The notes under the pieces: generated by a model
Told to the model about the DNA's origin: nothing
Databases searched by the model: none
What the model saw: the letters and a program-made list of their open reading frames with translations, nothing else
Shown: positions 1-6,496 of the stretch, piece by piece
How the letters are laid out: each line of letters begins with the position of its first letter
Position numbering within the stretch: the stretch's first letter is position 1
Assembly: GCA_937969125.1 (NCBI GenBank)
Contig: CALBVA010000267.1
Coordinates: 1 to 7,408, forward strand
DNA length: 7,408 nt
DNA from: an uncultured Verrucomicrobiales bacterium
GTDB lineage: Bacteria; Verrucomicrobiota; Verrucomicrobiia; Verrucomicrobiales; Akkermansiaceae
Direction of reading: 5' to 3'
Translations under genes and position numbers: made by a program

Positions 1-111
1 GCCGAGGGTTTGGGTAATGACCACCGGAGTGCCGGCAGGCAGGGTGATGGTGTCACCGGATGGGATCTGGATGGCATCGACCTCGCGGGTCAGGCTGACT
101 TCTTCGTGCAT
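1..111 (-). CDS. sufT: SufT-like Fe-S assembly protein (DUF59 family long form), N-terminus only
   Basis: Only the first 37 codons lie in the window, and the gene runs off the left edge. The visible protein starts MHEEVSLTREVDAI and continues with IPSGDTITLPAGTPV and ITQTLG. This pattern (TRE-x-x-A-I-x-IPSG-x-x-x-x-LP-x-GT-x-V-x-ITQ-x-LG) matches the N-terminus of SufT, a SUF-associated protein that helps mature Fe-S proteins in the cytoplasm. The family's DUF59 (MIP18-like) domain would lie downstream, outside the window. The start is the first ATG (109-111) after an in-frame stop at 151-153; there is no clear Shine-Dalgarno site. A -10-like AATAAT reads on this strand at 150-155, with no good -35. 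The terminator at 191-224 separates the gene from the upstream M16 gene, so it probably has its own promoter. The call rests on remembered family sequence and a short fragment. Confidence 0.72.
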   Translation of the reverse strand, partial: MHEEVSLTREVDAIQIPSGDTITLPAGTPVVITQTLG

Positions 112-190
112 GTGGGAAGGATCAATGAAGGCGGCGGGAGCGCAACAGCATTATTACTTCCGGCGATCTTTTTGAACGCGGACGGACAAG

Positions 191-224
191 AAAAAAGCCC
201 GACCTCTCAGACGAGGGCGGGCTT
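191..224 (-). terminator. Rho-independent terminator of the M16 peptidase gene
   Basis: Read on the minus strand, AAGCCCG pairs with CGGGCTT (7 bp). A single A/G mismatch follows, then a 4-bp CCTC/GAGG stem and a 6-base loop at 207-212. The stem runs straight into six T's (plus-strand A's at 191-196). It starts about 20 bases past the stop codon of the M16 gene at 244, which is the expected place for an intrinsic terminator of that gene. Confidence 0.88.
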
Positions 225-243
225 GGAAGAAGAGAGGAAAGGC

Positions 244-3072
244 TTACTCCTTTTTTTCGGGTTCCTCGGAGGACTCCGGAATCAACTCATAGAGCAGGGC
301 ATTTCCCTTGATGAGATACTTTCTGGCCAGGGCATTCAGTTCGTCGACCGAGACTTTCCCGTAGTCCTCATCGCGGGTACGTGCCCAATTCAGTTTATAC
401 GGCTTTTCTTGGCTGTTTCCAAGGACGGTATTGAGCCAGTAATTATTGTCGCGGAGGGATTCTTTCAGGCTGGACTCGATGGGCTTTAGGGCGCGTTCCA
501 ATTCGTCTTGGGTCACGCCGTCGTGGGCCATCTTATCGGCCAGCGCGATCATGAGATCCCCGTATTTTTTGGTCTCTCCGAATTGTACCTCGGCCATTGC
601 GCGGAGCATCCCGACCTCGATTTCTTCGCTGGCGGAGGCACCGGCGCGTGGGCTGTAAGAGCCGCCGAGTTTTTCGCGGATCTCCTCGCGCATGCGATCA
701 CTCAAGATCGCACTGAGGATATTCAGGCGGCGGGAGGTTTTCACATCCTTTCCCATCGCGGGAATTTTCCAGACCGCGATGGCGGCGGCGTTGGGTATTT
801 TGGAATCAAACTTGAAAACCTTGGAGCCGGGTCGTGCCGGGAAGTTGATCTTCCGGCGTGCGGAGTGATCCGGCTTCACTGTCTTACGGTCCGGTAGGGC
901 GCCGAAGGTTTTCAGAATGAGCGGAAGGGCGACCTCGGGATCAAGATCTCCCACCAAGGTCACCTCCATCGGCGAATTCTTTATCTCGGGAAGGAGCCAA
1001 TTCCTCACCTGCTCCGTGGTGTAGGAAAGGGTCTGCTCCTGCGGCGGGAAATCGTAGCGGAAATCGCCCCCATGCAGGTCGCTTCCCATTTTGATCATCG
1101 CTCCGTTCATCGAGTGCTTAATCTGTTGGTAGATCATCGGGACGAAGGCCTTGAACTGACGCTCGGCCTCCGGACGGAAACCCGGATCGGTGAGGTAAGC
1201 ACACATTAGCTGTAGCTGTAGCTCCAGGTCCTCAGGAGTGGTGCGCCCGCTCAGACTAAAGCTGGCTTCTCCCACTCCGAAGCCGACGCCGACATTCTTA
1301 CCGGCGAGGATTCGCTGGAGCTCGTCCTCCGAATGCGCGACCAGACCGCCCGCCTGGATAATTTGTGCGGCGATGCGATCAAGCCCGGCGGTATTGTCCG
1401 GCTGCCCTAGCTGTCCAGAGCCAAAGTCACAATTGATGCTGATCGAATTCTTCTGGAAGTCGGTCTTTTTGTAATTCACCCGCACATTGTTCGAGAGCAC
1501 GAGCTGGGTCGCATTGAAATCCTCGATCTTTTTCGTGGAAGTCACTGTGCCCGCTTCGCCGAAGTCGGTGTAAGCGAATTTGGAAATGACCTCCTCCTTC
1601 GGTGCTTCTACCGCGACCTTGGTGCTCGCGAGGTAGAGCTCCTTCAGCTCCTCCGTCATCCCGGGCTTCTTTTCGTTGGTGGTCAGAACGAGCGAAATGT
1701 CCTTGGTGTTCCAGAACTGATTAAAAGCCTTAAGGCAGGCTTCGGGGGTGATTTCTTTCAGTGCTTTTTTCGTCAGTTCCAGATCAGCCTCGGGGGTCGT
1801 GAAGACGGCCTTCTTCCCGATCGCCCCGATTAGCTCGCTCGCGATACCGGGCGATCGGCGGGTGTCCTTACGCTTCACCGCCTCCTCGGCCCAGTTGAGA
1901 TACTTGGCCTTAGCTTCATCCACCTCCGCCTGCGTGAAGCCGAACTTCACCACGCGGCGTAGCTCTTGCTCCATCACGGGAACCGCTTCCTTCCACTTCC
2001 CGACCTTTGGCGAGACGTCAATGCCGCCTTGCTTGATCATTTCAAAGTAAGCCGATTCACCCGCCTGTCCGCTGTTGATGACAGAGTTTTCCTTTTTAGA
2101 CAGGATCTCGAAGCGCCGGGTGATGATGCTGTTCGCGATGCTCAGGGGGTATTCCGAGATTCGCTTCGCACTCGTGTCAGTGGTGGGCTTGTATTCGCGC
2201 ACACTATAGAGCGAGATGCTGTCAGCAGGGATCTCCTTGTCCGCGAAGACCTCGGCTCGTAGTCCGTGGCCGCTCGGTGGGACATCCTTCGGCGGATTCT
2301 TGCCGGGGTTTTCCGGATTGGATAGCGAGATGAAGGTCTCGCGCACCTGCTTCTCCATCTTCTGTGGATCAATGTCACCCACCACGATAAAGGTCATCCG
2401 CTCGGGGGTGTAGTAGCGGTTATAAAAATCAGTGAAGCGCTCGCGCGGGGCGGAATTGATCACTTCTTCGGTCCCGATGGGCACTCGCTGCATCAGGCGT
2501 GAGCCGGGGAGGAGGTATTCGAACTGCTTCAGCATCATCCGGTAGCCCACGCTATCGCGGGAGTTTTTTTCGGATATGATAACTCCCCGTTCCTTGTCGA
2601 TCTCCTCCTTGGTTAATAGAGCTCCGTCCGCGAAGTCGCGCATCACAGTGAAGGTGAGATCCTTGGTCTCTTCATCGAGGTTCGGGAGGTCCAGCATATA
2701 GACGGTCTCATCGAATGAGGTGTAGGCGTTGGCATGAGCACCGAACTGAATTCCCAAGCGCTGCATCTTCGGGATCAACTCGGCGGGTGTGAAATTCTTG
2801 GTCCCATTGAAAACCATGTGCTCCAGAAAGTGCGCGAGGCCCCGCTGGTTATCCTCTTCCATTAGCGAGCCGGCTGCGATGTGCAAACGCACCGAAAATT
2901 TCCCCGGCGGTTCCGCATTGGGATAGATGATGTAATTGAAACCATTATCCATCGATCCGAAGAGGGCCTTGGTATCGGGTTTCAGATCAGAGCCCTCCCC
3001 GGCAACCGGATTCGCGAAGAGCGGAGCGGAGGGGAGGATGAACGCAGTGGCGAGAATGAAGAAGGGTTTCAT
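244..3072 (-). CDS. Secreted M16 family zinc metallopeptidase (insulinase/pitrilysin-like), two-half form
   Basis: Zinc endopeptidase of the inverzincin M16 family, 942 residues, predicted to be exported and to degrade peptides in the periplasm or envelope. The start ATG at 3070-3072 is chosen because it begins a good Sec signal peptide: MKPF, a hydrophobic stretch, then LFA|NP with cleavage near residue 20. The open frame continues 79 codons upstream to 3309, but that part is not signal-like and runs into the divergent gene. The active half (about 45-390) has the inverted zinc motif HFLEH (H81, E84, H85) and the third ligand E161, matching HxxEH-x75-E. A second M16 half (about 515-890) lacks HxxEH; the equivalent area reads LDRIAAQIIQ. 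It keeps an Arg-Tyr pair seven residues apart (R799, Y806), like the substrate-binding R/Y pair of insulysin-type enzymes. Both halves contain a VGD-x-D strand (231-235 and 707-711). The tail is charged (SSEEPEKKE). The gene has its own terminator; its natural substrate is unknown. Confidence 0.93.
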   Translation of the reverse strand: MKPFFILATAFILPSAPLFANPVAGEGSDLKPDTKALFGSMDNGFNYIIYPNAEPPGKFSVRLHIAAGSLMEEDNQRGLAHFLEHMVFNGTKNFTPAELIPKMQRLGIQFGAHANAYTSFDETVYMLDLPNLDEETKDLTFTVMRDFADGALLTKEEIDKERGVIISEKNSRDSVGYRMMLKQFEYLLPGSRLMQRVPIGTEEVINSAPRERFTDFYNRYYTPERMTFIVVGDIDPQKMEKQVRETFISLSNPENPGKNPPKDVPPSGHGLRAEVFADKEIPADSISLYSVREYKPTTDTSAKRISEYPLSIANSIITRRFEILSKKENSVINSGQAGESAYFEMIKQGGIDVSPKVGKWKEAVPVMEQELRRVVKFGFTQAEVDEAKAKYLNWAEEAVKRKDTRRSPGIASELIGAIGKKAVFTTPEADLELTKKALKEITPEACLKAFNQFWNTKDISLVLTTNEKKPGMTEELKELYLASTKVAVEAPKEEVISKFAYTDFGEAGTVTSTKKIEDFNATQLVLSNNVRVNYKKTDFQKNSISINCDFGSGQLGQPDNTAGLDRIAAQIIQAGGLVAHSEDELQRILAGKNVGVGFGVGEASFSLSGRTTPEDLELQLQLMCAYLTDPGFRPEAERQFKAFVPMIYQQIKHSMNGAMIKMGSDLHGGDFRYDFPPQEQTLSYTTEQVRNWLLPEIKNSPMEVTLVGDLDPEVALPLILKTFGALPDRKTVKPDHSARRKINFPARPGSKVFKFDSKIPNAAAIAVWKIPAMGKDVKTSRRLNILSAILSDRMREEIREKLGGSYSPRAGASASEEIEVGMLRAMAEVQFGETKKYGDLMIALADKMAHDGVTQDELERALKPIESSLKESLRDNNYWLNTVLGNSQEKPYKLNWARTRDEDYGKVSVDELNALARKYLIKGNALLYELIPESSEEPEKKE

Positions 3073-3199
3073 TAGATGGTGGAAAGCTAGGTCAGCTTCT
3101 GTGTGAGGGAAAGCGGGGAAATCCCTTCCTTTTGTCCCGTTTTGTTTCCGTCCTTTCTCATTGTCAGTGGGGTGGAGGGATGGCTTCATCATCGCCATC

Positions 3200-4105
3200 A
3201 TGGATCGTAGATCATTTCTTACCCAATCAGGTCTCGCCGTTGGAGGACTCGGGCTGGCCGAAGCACAGACCCAGCCGAAAACCCAACCCGCTTCCAAGCC
3301 TCCAATCATGGTCTTCGAGAAGCCGATTCAAAATCTCAGCTACGAGCGCATCGGCGAGGAGCTCGCCAAGATGGGACTGCAGGGTATCGAAGCTACGATC
3401 CGGAAAAAAGGCCACATTGAGCAAAAAGATGCGGAATCCGAGGTGCCGAAGATGGTTTCCGATCTCGCCAAGAACGGTCAAAAAGCCCTCATCGCCGCGA
3501 CCCACGTGGGTGAAGCGAATGAGGAGAATGCCGCCTTCCTTCGCATCCTCAAGGCCAATGGGATCACCCGATACCGCATGAGTCATTTCAGGTATGACCT
3601 CAAGAAGGACATGCTCACCCAGCTCGAGGAGAACACCGCGAAGCTGAAAGACATCGCCGCGATGAATCGCGAGATCGGCATCCAATCACTCTATCAAACC
3701 CACTCCGGCTACGGCTTCGCTGGCTCGCTGAGCTGGGACCTCGCCATGATGTTTCAGGGGCTTGACCCCGTGCACTGCGCTATCGCCTTTGACGTCCGCC
3801 ACGTCCGCACCGACTCTGGTCTTTCTTATAAAGTGGCCCACGCCACCATCAAAAAGCACGTCAGCGCTCTCTACGTGAAGGATGCCATCTGGTCCGGCAA
3901 GCGCGGCGGAAAGCTCAAGAATGTCCCGCTCGATACTGGCTTCGTGACGAAGAAGGACTTCGATCTCGTTCGTTCTACCGACCCCACCATGCCGATCTCC
4001 CTGCACATGGAGTGGGGTAAGTCGCAAATCTACCCGAAAGAATCCGCCGCCGAGCCGCTTAAACTTATCGCACGCGATGCCCAAACCTTGAAATCGTGGC
4101 TCTAA
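3200..4105 (+). CDS. Tat-exported xylose-isomerase-like TIM-barrel protein (sugar phosphate isomerase/epimerase family)
   Basis: A 301-residue protein of the AP-endonuclease-2/xylose-isomerase-like TIM-barrel superfamily. The ATG at 3200 starts a twin-arginine signal: MDRRSFLTQ, then a weakly hydrophobic, Gly-rich stretch and AEA|Q, with cleavage near residue 22. It should therefore be exported folded, perhaps with metal or cofactor already bound. Barrel landmarks are an early strand GIEAT (E64), YQTHSG (H168), FDVRH (D198, H201), YVKDAIWSG (K227, D228) and LHMEW (E271). E, H, D and E at strand ends are the usual divalent-metal ligands of this fold, so a metal-dependent isomerase or epimerase on sugars or related polyols is likely; the substrate cannot be told. 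An in-frame TTG at 3161 would add 13 residues and spoil the Tat signal. GGAGGG at 3174-3179 is about 20 bases from the ATG, too far for a normal ribosome site. It is divergent from the M16 gene, and I see no terminator after it. Confidence 0.85.
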   Translation: MDRRSFLTQSGLAVGGLGLAEAQTQPKTQPASKPPIMVFEKPIQNLSYERIGEELAKMGLQGIEATIRKKGHIEQKDAESEVPKMVSDLAKNGQKALIAATHVGEANEENAAFLRILKANGITRYRMSHFRYDLKKDMLTQLEENTAKLKDIAAMNREIGIQSLYQTHSGYGFAGSLSWDLAMMFQGLDPVHCAIAFDVRHVRTDSGLSYKVAHATIKKHVSALYVKDAIWSGKRGGKLKNVPLDTGFVTKKDFDLVRSTDPTMPISLHMEWGKSQIYPKESAAEPLKLIARDAQTLKSWL

Positions 4106-4106
4106 A

Positions 4107-4280
4107 AAAATCCTCTTCGGTAATCACTTCCACCTAGGCGGTCTCATTGAGCTGAAAGAGTGCAAGGAGCACCTCGACCTGGTATGATGGCAAGATGTAA
4201 TATCGCTTCATCACCAGTATGGAAAAACGGACAAGGCCGCTATGGAGAAAGCCTTGGAGGATTACGTCCGCAAAAAGTGA
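4107..4280 (+). pseudogene. Possible decayed 3' end of an unidentified gene
   Basis: This stretch between the TIM-barrel and glycosyltransferase genes has no intact gene, but the plus strand looks like former coding sequence. In one frame 4107-4184 reads protein-like text (FHLGGLIELKE, then CKEHLDLV) before a TGA at 4185. From 4180 the neighbouring frame reads WYDGKM, a TAA, then YRFITSMEK. After an A5 run at 4223-4227 the first frame resumes with KTDKAAMEKALE and DYVRKK, ending at TGA 4278-4280. The Lys/Glu-rich ending looks like a natural C-terminus. Explaining it as one gene needs two frame changes and one stop, plus loss of the 5' end into the preceding gene. The last 19 bases overlap the 3' end of the glycosyltransferase gene on the other strand. 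I do not recognise the family. Chance reading is possible: the opposite strand also has an uninterrupted frame here. Confidence 0.25.
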
Positions 4281-5548
4281 AAGCGTCCCGGCTCCATGAA
4301 CTGAGTCAGCACCCGTTCTTTTTCCAACCATTCCAGCGGGCTGCTCTGACTTGAGCGGCCCGCTTTTACGATGATCGCCGCCAATCTCTCGCCATAACTC
4401 TCCAGCGTCCACTGGTCCAATGCCACCTCCTTCGGTTTTACCGCGAGCGCTGCTCCCAACCACTGACGCAGTTCCGGTAACTCAATTTCCCGAATGACTC
4501 TTTCCTGAAAATCTTCCGGCAAGTTTCCGAAGTCCGGCTTATAGCTTTCCCACGCTTCATCGAGATCTCCCACCGGCATTCCGTAAGCTTCGCGATATTT
4601 TTGAAGCTCCTCCCGGAAGGTCTCTGCCAAGCCCGTCATCACCGGAACTGGAATGTCTTCATAGAAGGTCCCGTAGTCTTCAAAGTCAGCGGTGATCTCC
4701 GGAAGATTTCGGCCGATGAGTGGTTTCCCTAGAAAGGCTGGCTCCAGAAATGCCAGCCCGAACCCCTCCGCCACCGATGTCGTCACGATGTGACTCGCTC
4801 GCGCCAGCCACTTTGCAAATTCTCCTGGCTCGTTCGCCACATCGAACTCCACCTCCAAGCCCAGCTCCGTCGCCAGTGCGACCCAGTGATCGTGAATTTC
4901 CGGGGGCTCTTCTGCCGTCGAGCGTAGCGCCACCGCGAATCGCGTCCCAGCCGGAGCATGCTTCGCCAATAGACAGATTTCCCCGAGATTCTTCCGCCGG
5001 ATTCCCCGCACTGGATAAAAGATTAAGCCCTCTTCTTCCTCGCTTTCACATACCGGGGGATCCACTGCATTCGGCAGGTAATGACATCTCTCCTCCGGGA
5101 CTCCCGCCTCTAACAGAATTCGAAAATCCCTCCGATTAATCGCCGCGTAGTGCACATGTTCCGCGAGCGGATACAGCTGCTCTTCCATCGTCAGCCTTCC
5201 GTAATTCGCCGGTCGCCCGTCTTCCGGGAAGTCGTGACATTGCAGCAAGATCCGCTGCCCGCGCTTCGCCGCTTTTTTAATCATCGCCGGATATCCCGAA
5301 TTCAGTCCGAGGGTGGGATTGTGAATGATCCACAGATCCGCCTCCGGAAAAAGCTCATCGGGAATCATTCCCTCATCCCGATAATCCAGCTCGGGAATCA
5401 GCATCTCATCACATTCCAGTCCACCCACTGGTCCGCTCGAGGCCACCGTAATCTCATGCCCCGCCGCGATCAGCACTTTCACTTGGGAGGCGATCACCCG
5501 TGGTACTCCTTCCGGTCTCAGGTGGTAGTGAATGATCAGAATCCGCAT
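4262..5548 (-). CDS. GT4-type (GT-B fold) glycosyltransferase
   Basis: A 428-residue retaining glycosyltransferase, probably cytoplasmic, that would move a sugar from a nucleotide-sugar to an acceptor that cannot be identified here. The start ATG at 5546-5548 opens with the classic first strand of a GT-B N-domain, MRILIIHYHLRPEGV, followed by an Arg/Gln helix and AAGHEITVAS. The open frame extends 22 codons upstream to 5614, but that part is basic, not family-like, and would cover the promoter region. The linker to the C-domain is near FYPVRGIRRKN (177-187), where R184 and K186 fit the usual phosphate-binding Arg/Lys. The donor-site motif is AEGFGLAFLEP, with E261 and E269 forming E-x7-E, followed by GKPLIGRNLPEI. 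CHDFPEDGRPANY (104-116) is a distinctive acceptor-side segment. No signal peptide or membrane span is seen. It stands alone, divergent from mtnP, with no other polysaccharide genes in view. Confidence 0.85.
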   Translation of the reverse strand: MRILIIHYHLRPEGVPRVIASQVKVLIAAGHEITVASSGPVGGLECDEMLIPELDYRDEGMIPDELFPEADLWIIHNPTLGLNSGYPAMIKKAAKRGQRILLQCHDFPEDGRPANYGRLTMEEQLYPLAEHVHYAAINRRDFRILLEAGVPEERCHYLPNAVDPPVCESEEEEGLIFYPVRGIRRKNLGEICLLAKHAPAGTRFAVALRSTAEEPPEIHDHWVALATELGLEVEFDVANEPGEFAKWLARASHIVTTSVAEGFGLAFLEPAFLGKPLIGRNLPEITADFEDYGTFYEDIPVPVMTGLAETFREELQKYREAYGMPVGDLDEAWESYKPDFGNLPEDFQERVIREIELPELRQWLGAALAVKPKEVALDQWTLESYGERLAAIIVKAGRSSQSSPLEWLEKERVLTQFMEPGRFHFLRT

Positions 5549-5585
5549 GCGCCCTATCAGTCTGCACAGCTCTCTCCGAATGACA

Positions 5586-5614
5586 ATTCTTGCCCGTAGC
5601 CTCCTCCCTGACAA
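5586..5614 (-). promoter_or_regulatory. Putative sigma-70-type promoter for the glycosyltransferase gene
   Basis: On the minus strand TTGTCA (5609-5614, five of six matches to TTGACA) and AAGAAT (5586-5591, four of six to TATAAT) are separated by 17 bases. Transcription would begin about 30 bases upstream of the ATG at 5548. The -35 lies only nine bases from the mtnP start codon on the other strand, so the two divergent genes would share this short gap. This is a consensus match only and could be chance. Confidence 0.3.
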
Positions 5615-5623
5615 ACTCCGAAC

Positions 5624-6496
5624 ATGAACGCCATCGGTATCATCGGAGGAAGCGGAGTCTCAGGCTTCGACGGGCTGGAACAGGTCGAGATCCGCGAGAT
5701 TGAGACGCCTTTCGGTGCTCCCTCGGCTCCGCTTGTCGGCGGCATTTTTGCCGGTCGCCAGGTTTGGTTTCTCTCGCGTCATGGCGAGGGTCATACCTTA
5801 CTCCCGACCGAGGTGAACCACCGTGCAAATCTCTGGGCCCTTCGCTCGCTCGGCGTCCGCTGGCTCATTTGCGCCACTGCGGTTGGCAGTTTGCAGGAGC
5901 AATTTCCCCCGCGTTCGGTTGTCGTTCTGGATCAGTATTTTGACCGCACCAGCCAGCGTGCCAATAACACCTTCTTTGGCGAAGGCATCGTGGCTCATGC
6001 CAGCTTTGCTGATCCCACCAGCGCGGGCCTGCGCGAAATCGTGACCCGTGCCGGACTCGCGGAAGGGGCGGACATTCACAATGGCGGCACCTACGTCTGC
6101 ATGGATGGCCCCACTTTTTCCACTCGCGCCGAGTCACATTATTACCGCCACTTCGGATACGATATTATCGGCATGACCAATCTCCCCGAGGCTAAGCTCG
6201 CCCGCGAGGCTGAGATCGCCATTGCTACCCTCGGCATGGTCACGGACTACGATTGTTGGCGCGATGCCGAGGAAGCGGTCGATGCCAGCTCCGTCGTCGA
6301 GCACCTCGCCGCGAACGCAGCAATGAGTGCCGCCATCATCAAGCGCGCCATCCCCATGATTCCCGAGGAGCCGACCTGGCCGGAACACTCTTCCCTCGTC
6401 AATGCCATCTTCACTGCGCGAGACCATTGGCCCGATGCCACTATCGAGAAGCTCCGCCCCATTCTAGCCAACCATCCTCAACTTGTATCGCTATGA
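5624..6496 (+). CDS. mtnP: S-methyl-5'-thioadenosine phosphorylase (MTAP / PNP family 2)
   Basis: A 290-residue, normal-length cytoplasmic phosphorylase that splits methylthioadenosine with phosphate into adenine and 5-methylthioribose-1-phosphate, recycling the by-product of polyamine and other SAM-dependent pathways. The protein opens with the phosphate loop GIIGGSG (S10, aligned with Thr18 of human MTAP). It continues with SRHGEGH (R52, H53), NHRAN (65-69), T85-A86, the base/ribose segment MDGPTFSTRAES (160-171) and GMTNLPEA (M184, T185). TDYDCW follows, with D208 and D210. Aspartate at these positions, rather than the Asn of inosine/guanosine phosphorylases, marks 6-aminopurine specificity. 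H125 (VAHASFADP) aligns with human His137 in the methylthio pocket, and V219, V224 and V225 keep it hydrophobic. The start at 5624 is the first ATG and gives the family N-terminus; no Shine-Dalgarno is visible. Its stop overlaps the deoB start, so the two genes are surely co-expressed. Adenosine or 5'-deoxyadenosine could be an additional substrate. Confidence 0.93.
   Translation: MNAIGIIGGSGVSGFDGLEQVEIREIETPFGAPSAPLVGGIFAGRQVWFLSRHGEGHTLLPTEVNHRANLWALRSLGVRWLICATAVGSLQEQFPPRSVVVLDQYFDRTSQRANNTFFGEGIVAHASFADPTSAGLREIVTRAGLAEGADIHNGGTYVCMDGPTFSTRAESHYYRHFGYDIIGMTNLPEAKLAREAEIAIATLGMVTDYDCWRDAEEAVDASSVVEHLAANAAMSAAIIKRAIPMIPEEPTWPEHSSLVNAIFTARDHWPDATIEKLRPILANHPQLVSL

Noticed and set aside
10..489. 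A 159-codon plus-strand open frame
   Set aside because: It is antisense to the SufT-like gene, the terminator and the end of the M16 gene. Its composition is that of a shadow frame and no motif is seen.
3073..3309. A 79-codon N-terminal extension of the M16 peptidase frame
   Set aside because: It overlaps the divergent TIM-barrel gene, has no family resemblance, and would bury the clear signal peptide that begins at 3072.
3132..3581. A plus-strand frame with an ATG at 3180 next to GGAGGG
   Set aside because: It is a shifted frame of the TIM-barrel gene with Ser/Arg/Pro-rich shadow composition, and the purine run abuts the ATG with no spacing.
4134..4463. A 109-codon minus-strand frame ending in the gap after the glycosyltransferase gene
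   Set aside because: Most of it lies within the glycosyltransferase gene in another frame. Only its last 25 codons or so (from an ATG at 4211) look protein-like, with no recognised family, and these conflict with the plus-strand relic reading.
5549..5614. A 22-codon N-terminal extension of the glycosyltransferase
   Set aside because: It is Arg-rich and unlike GT-B N-termini. The family strand starts at the ATG at 5548, and the extension would cover the likely promoter.
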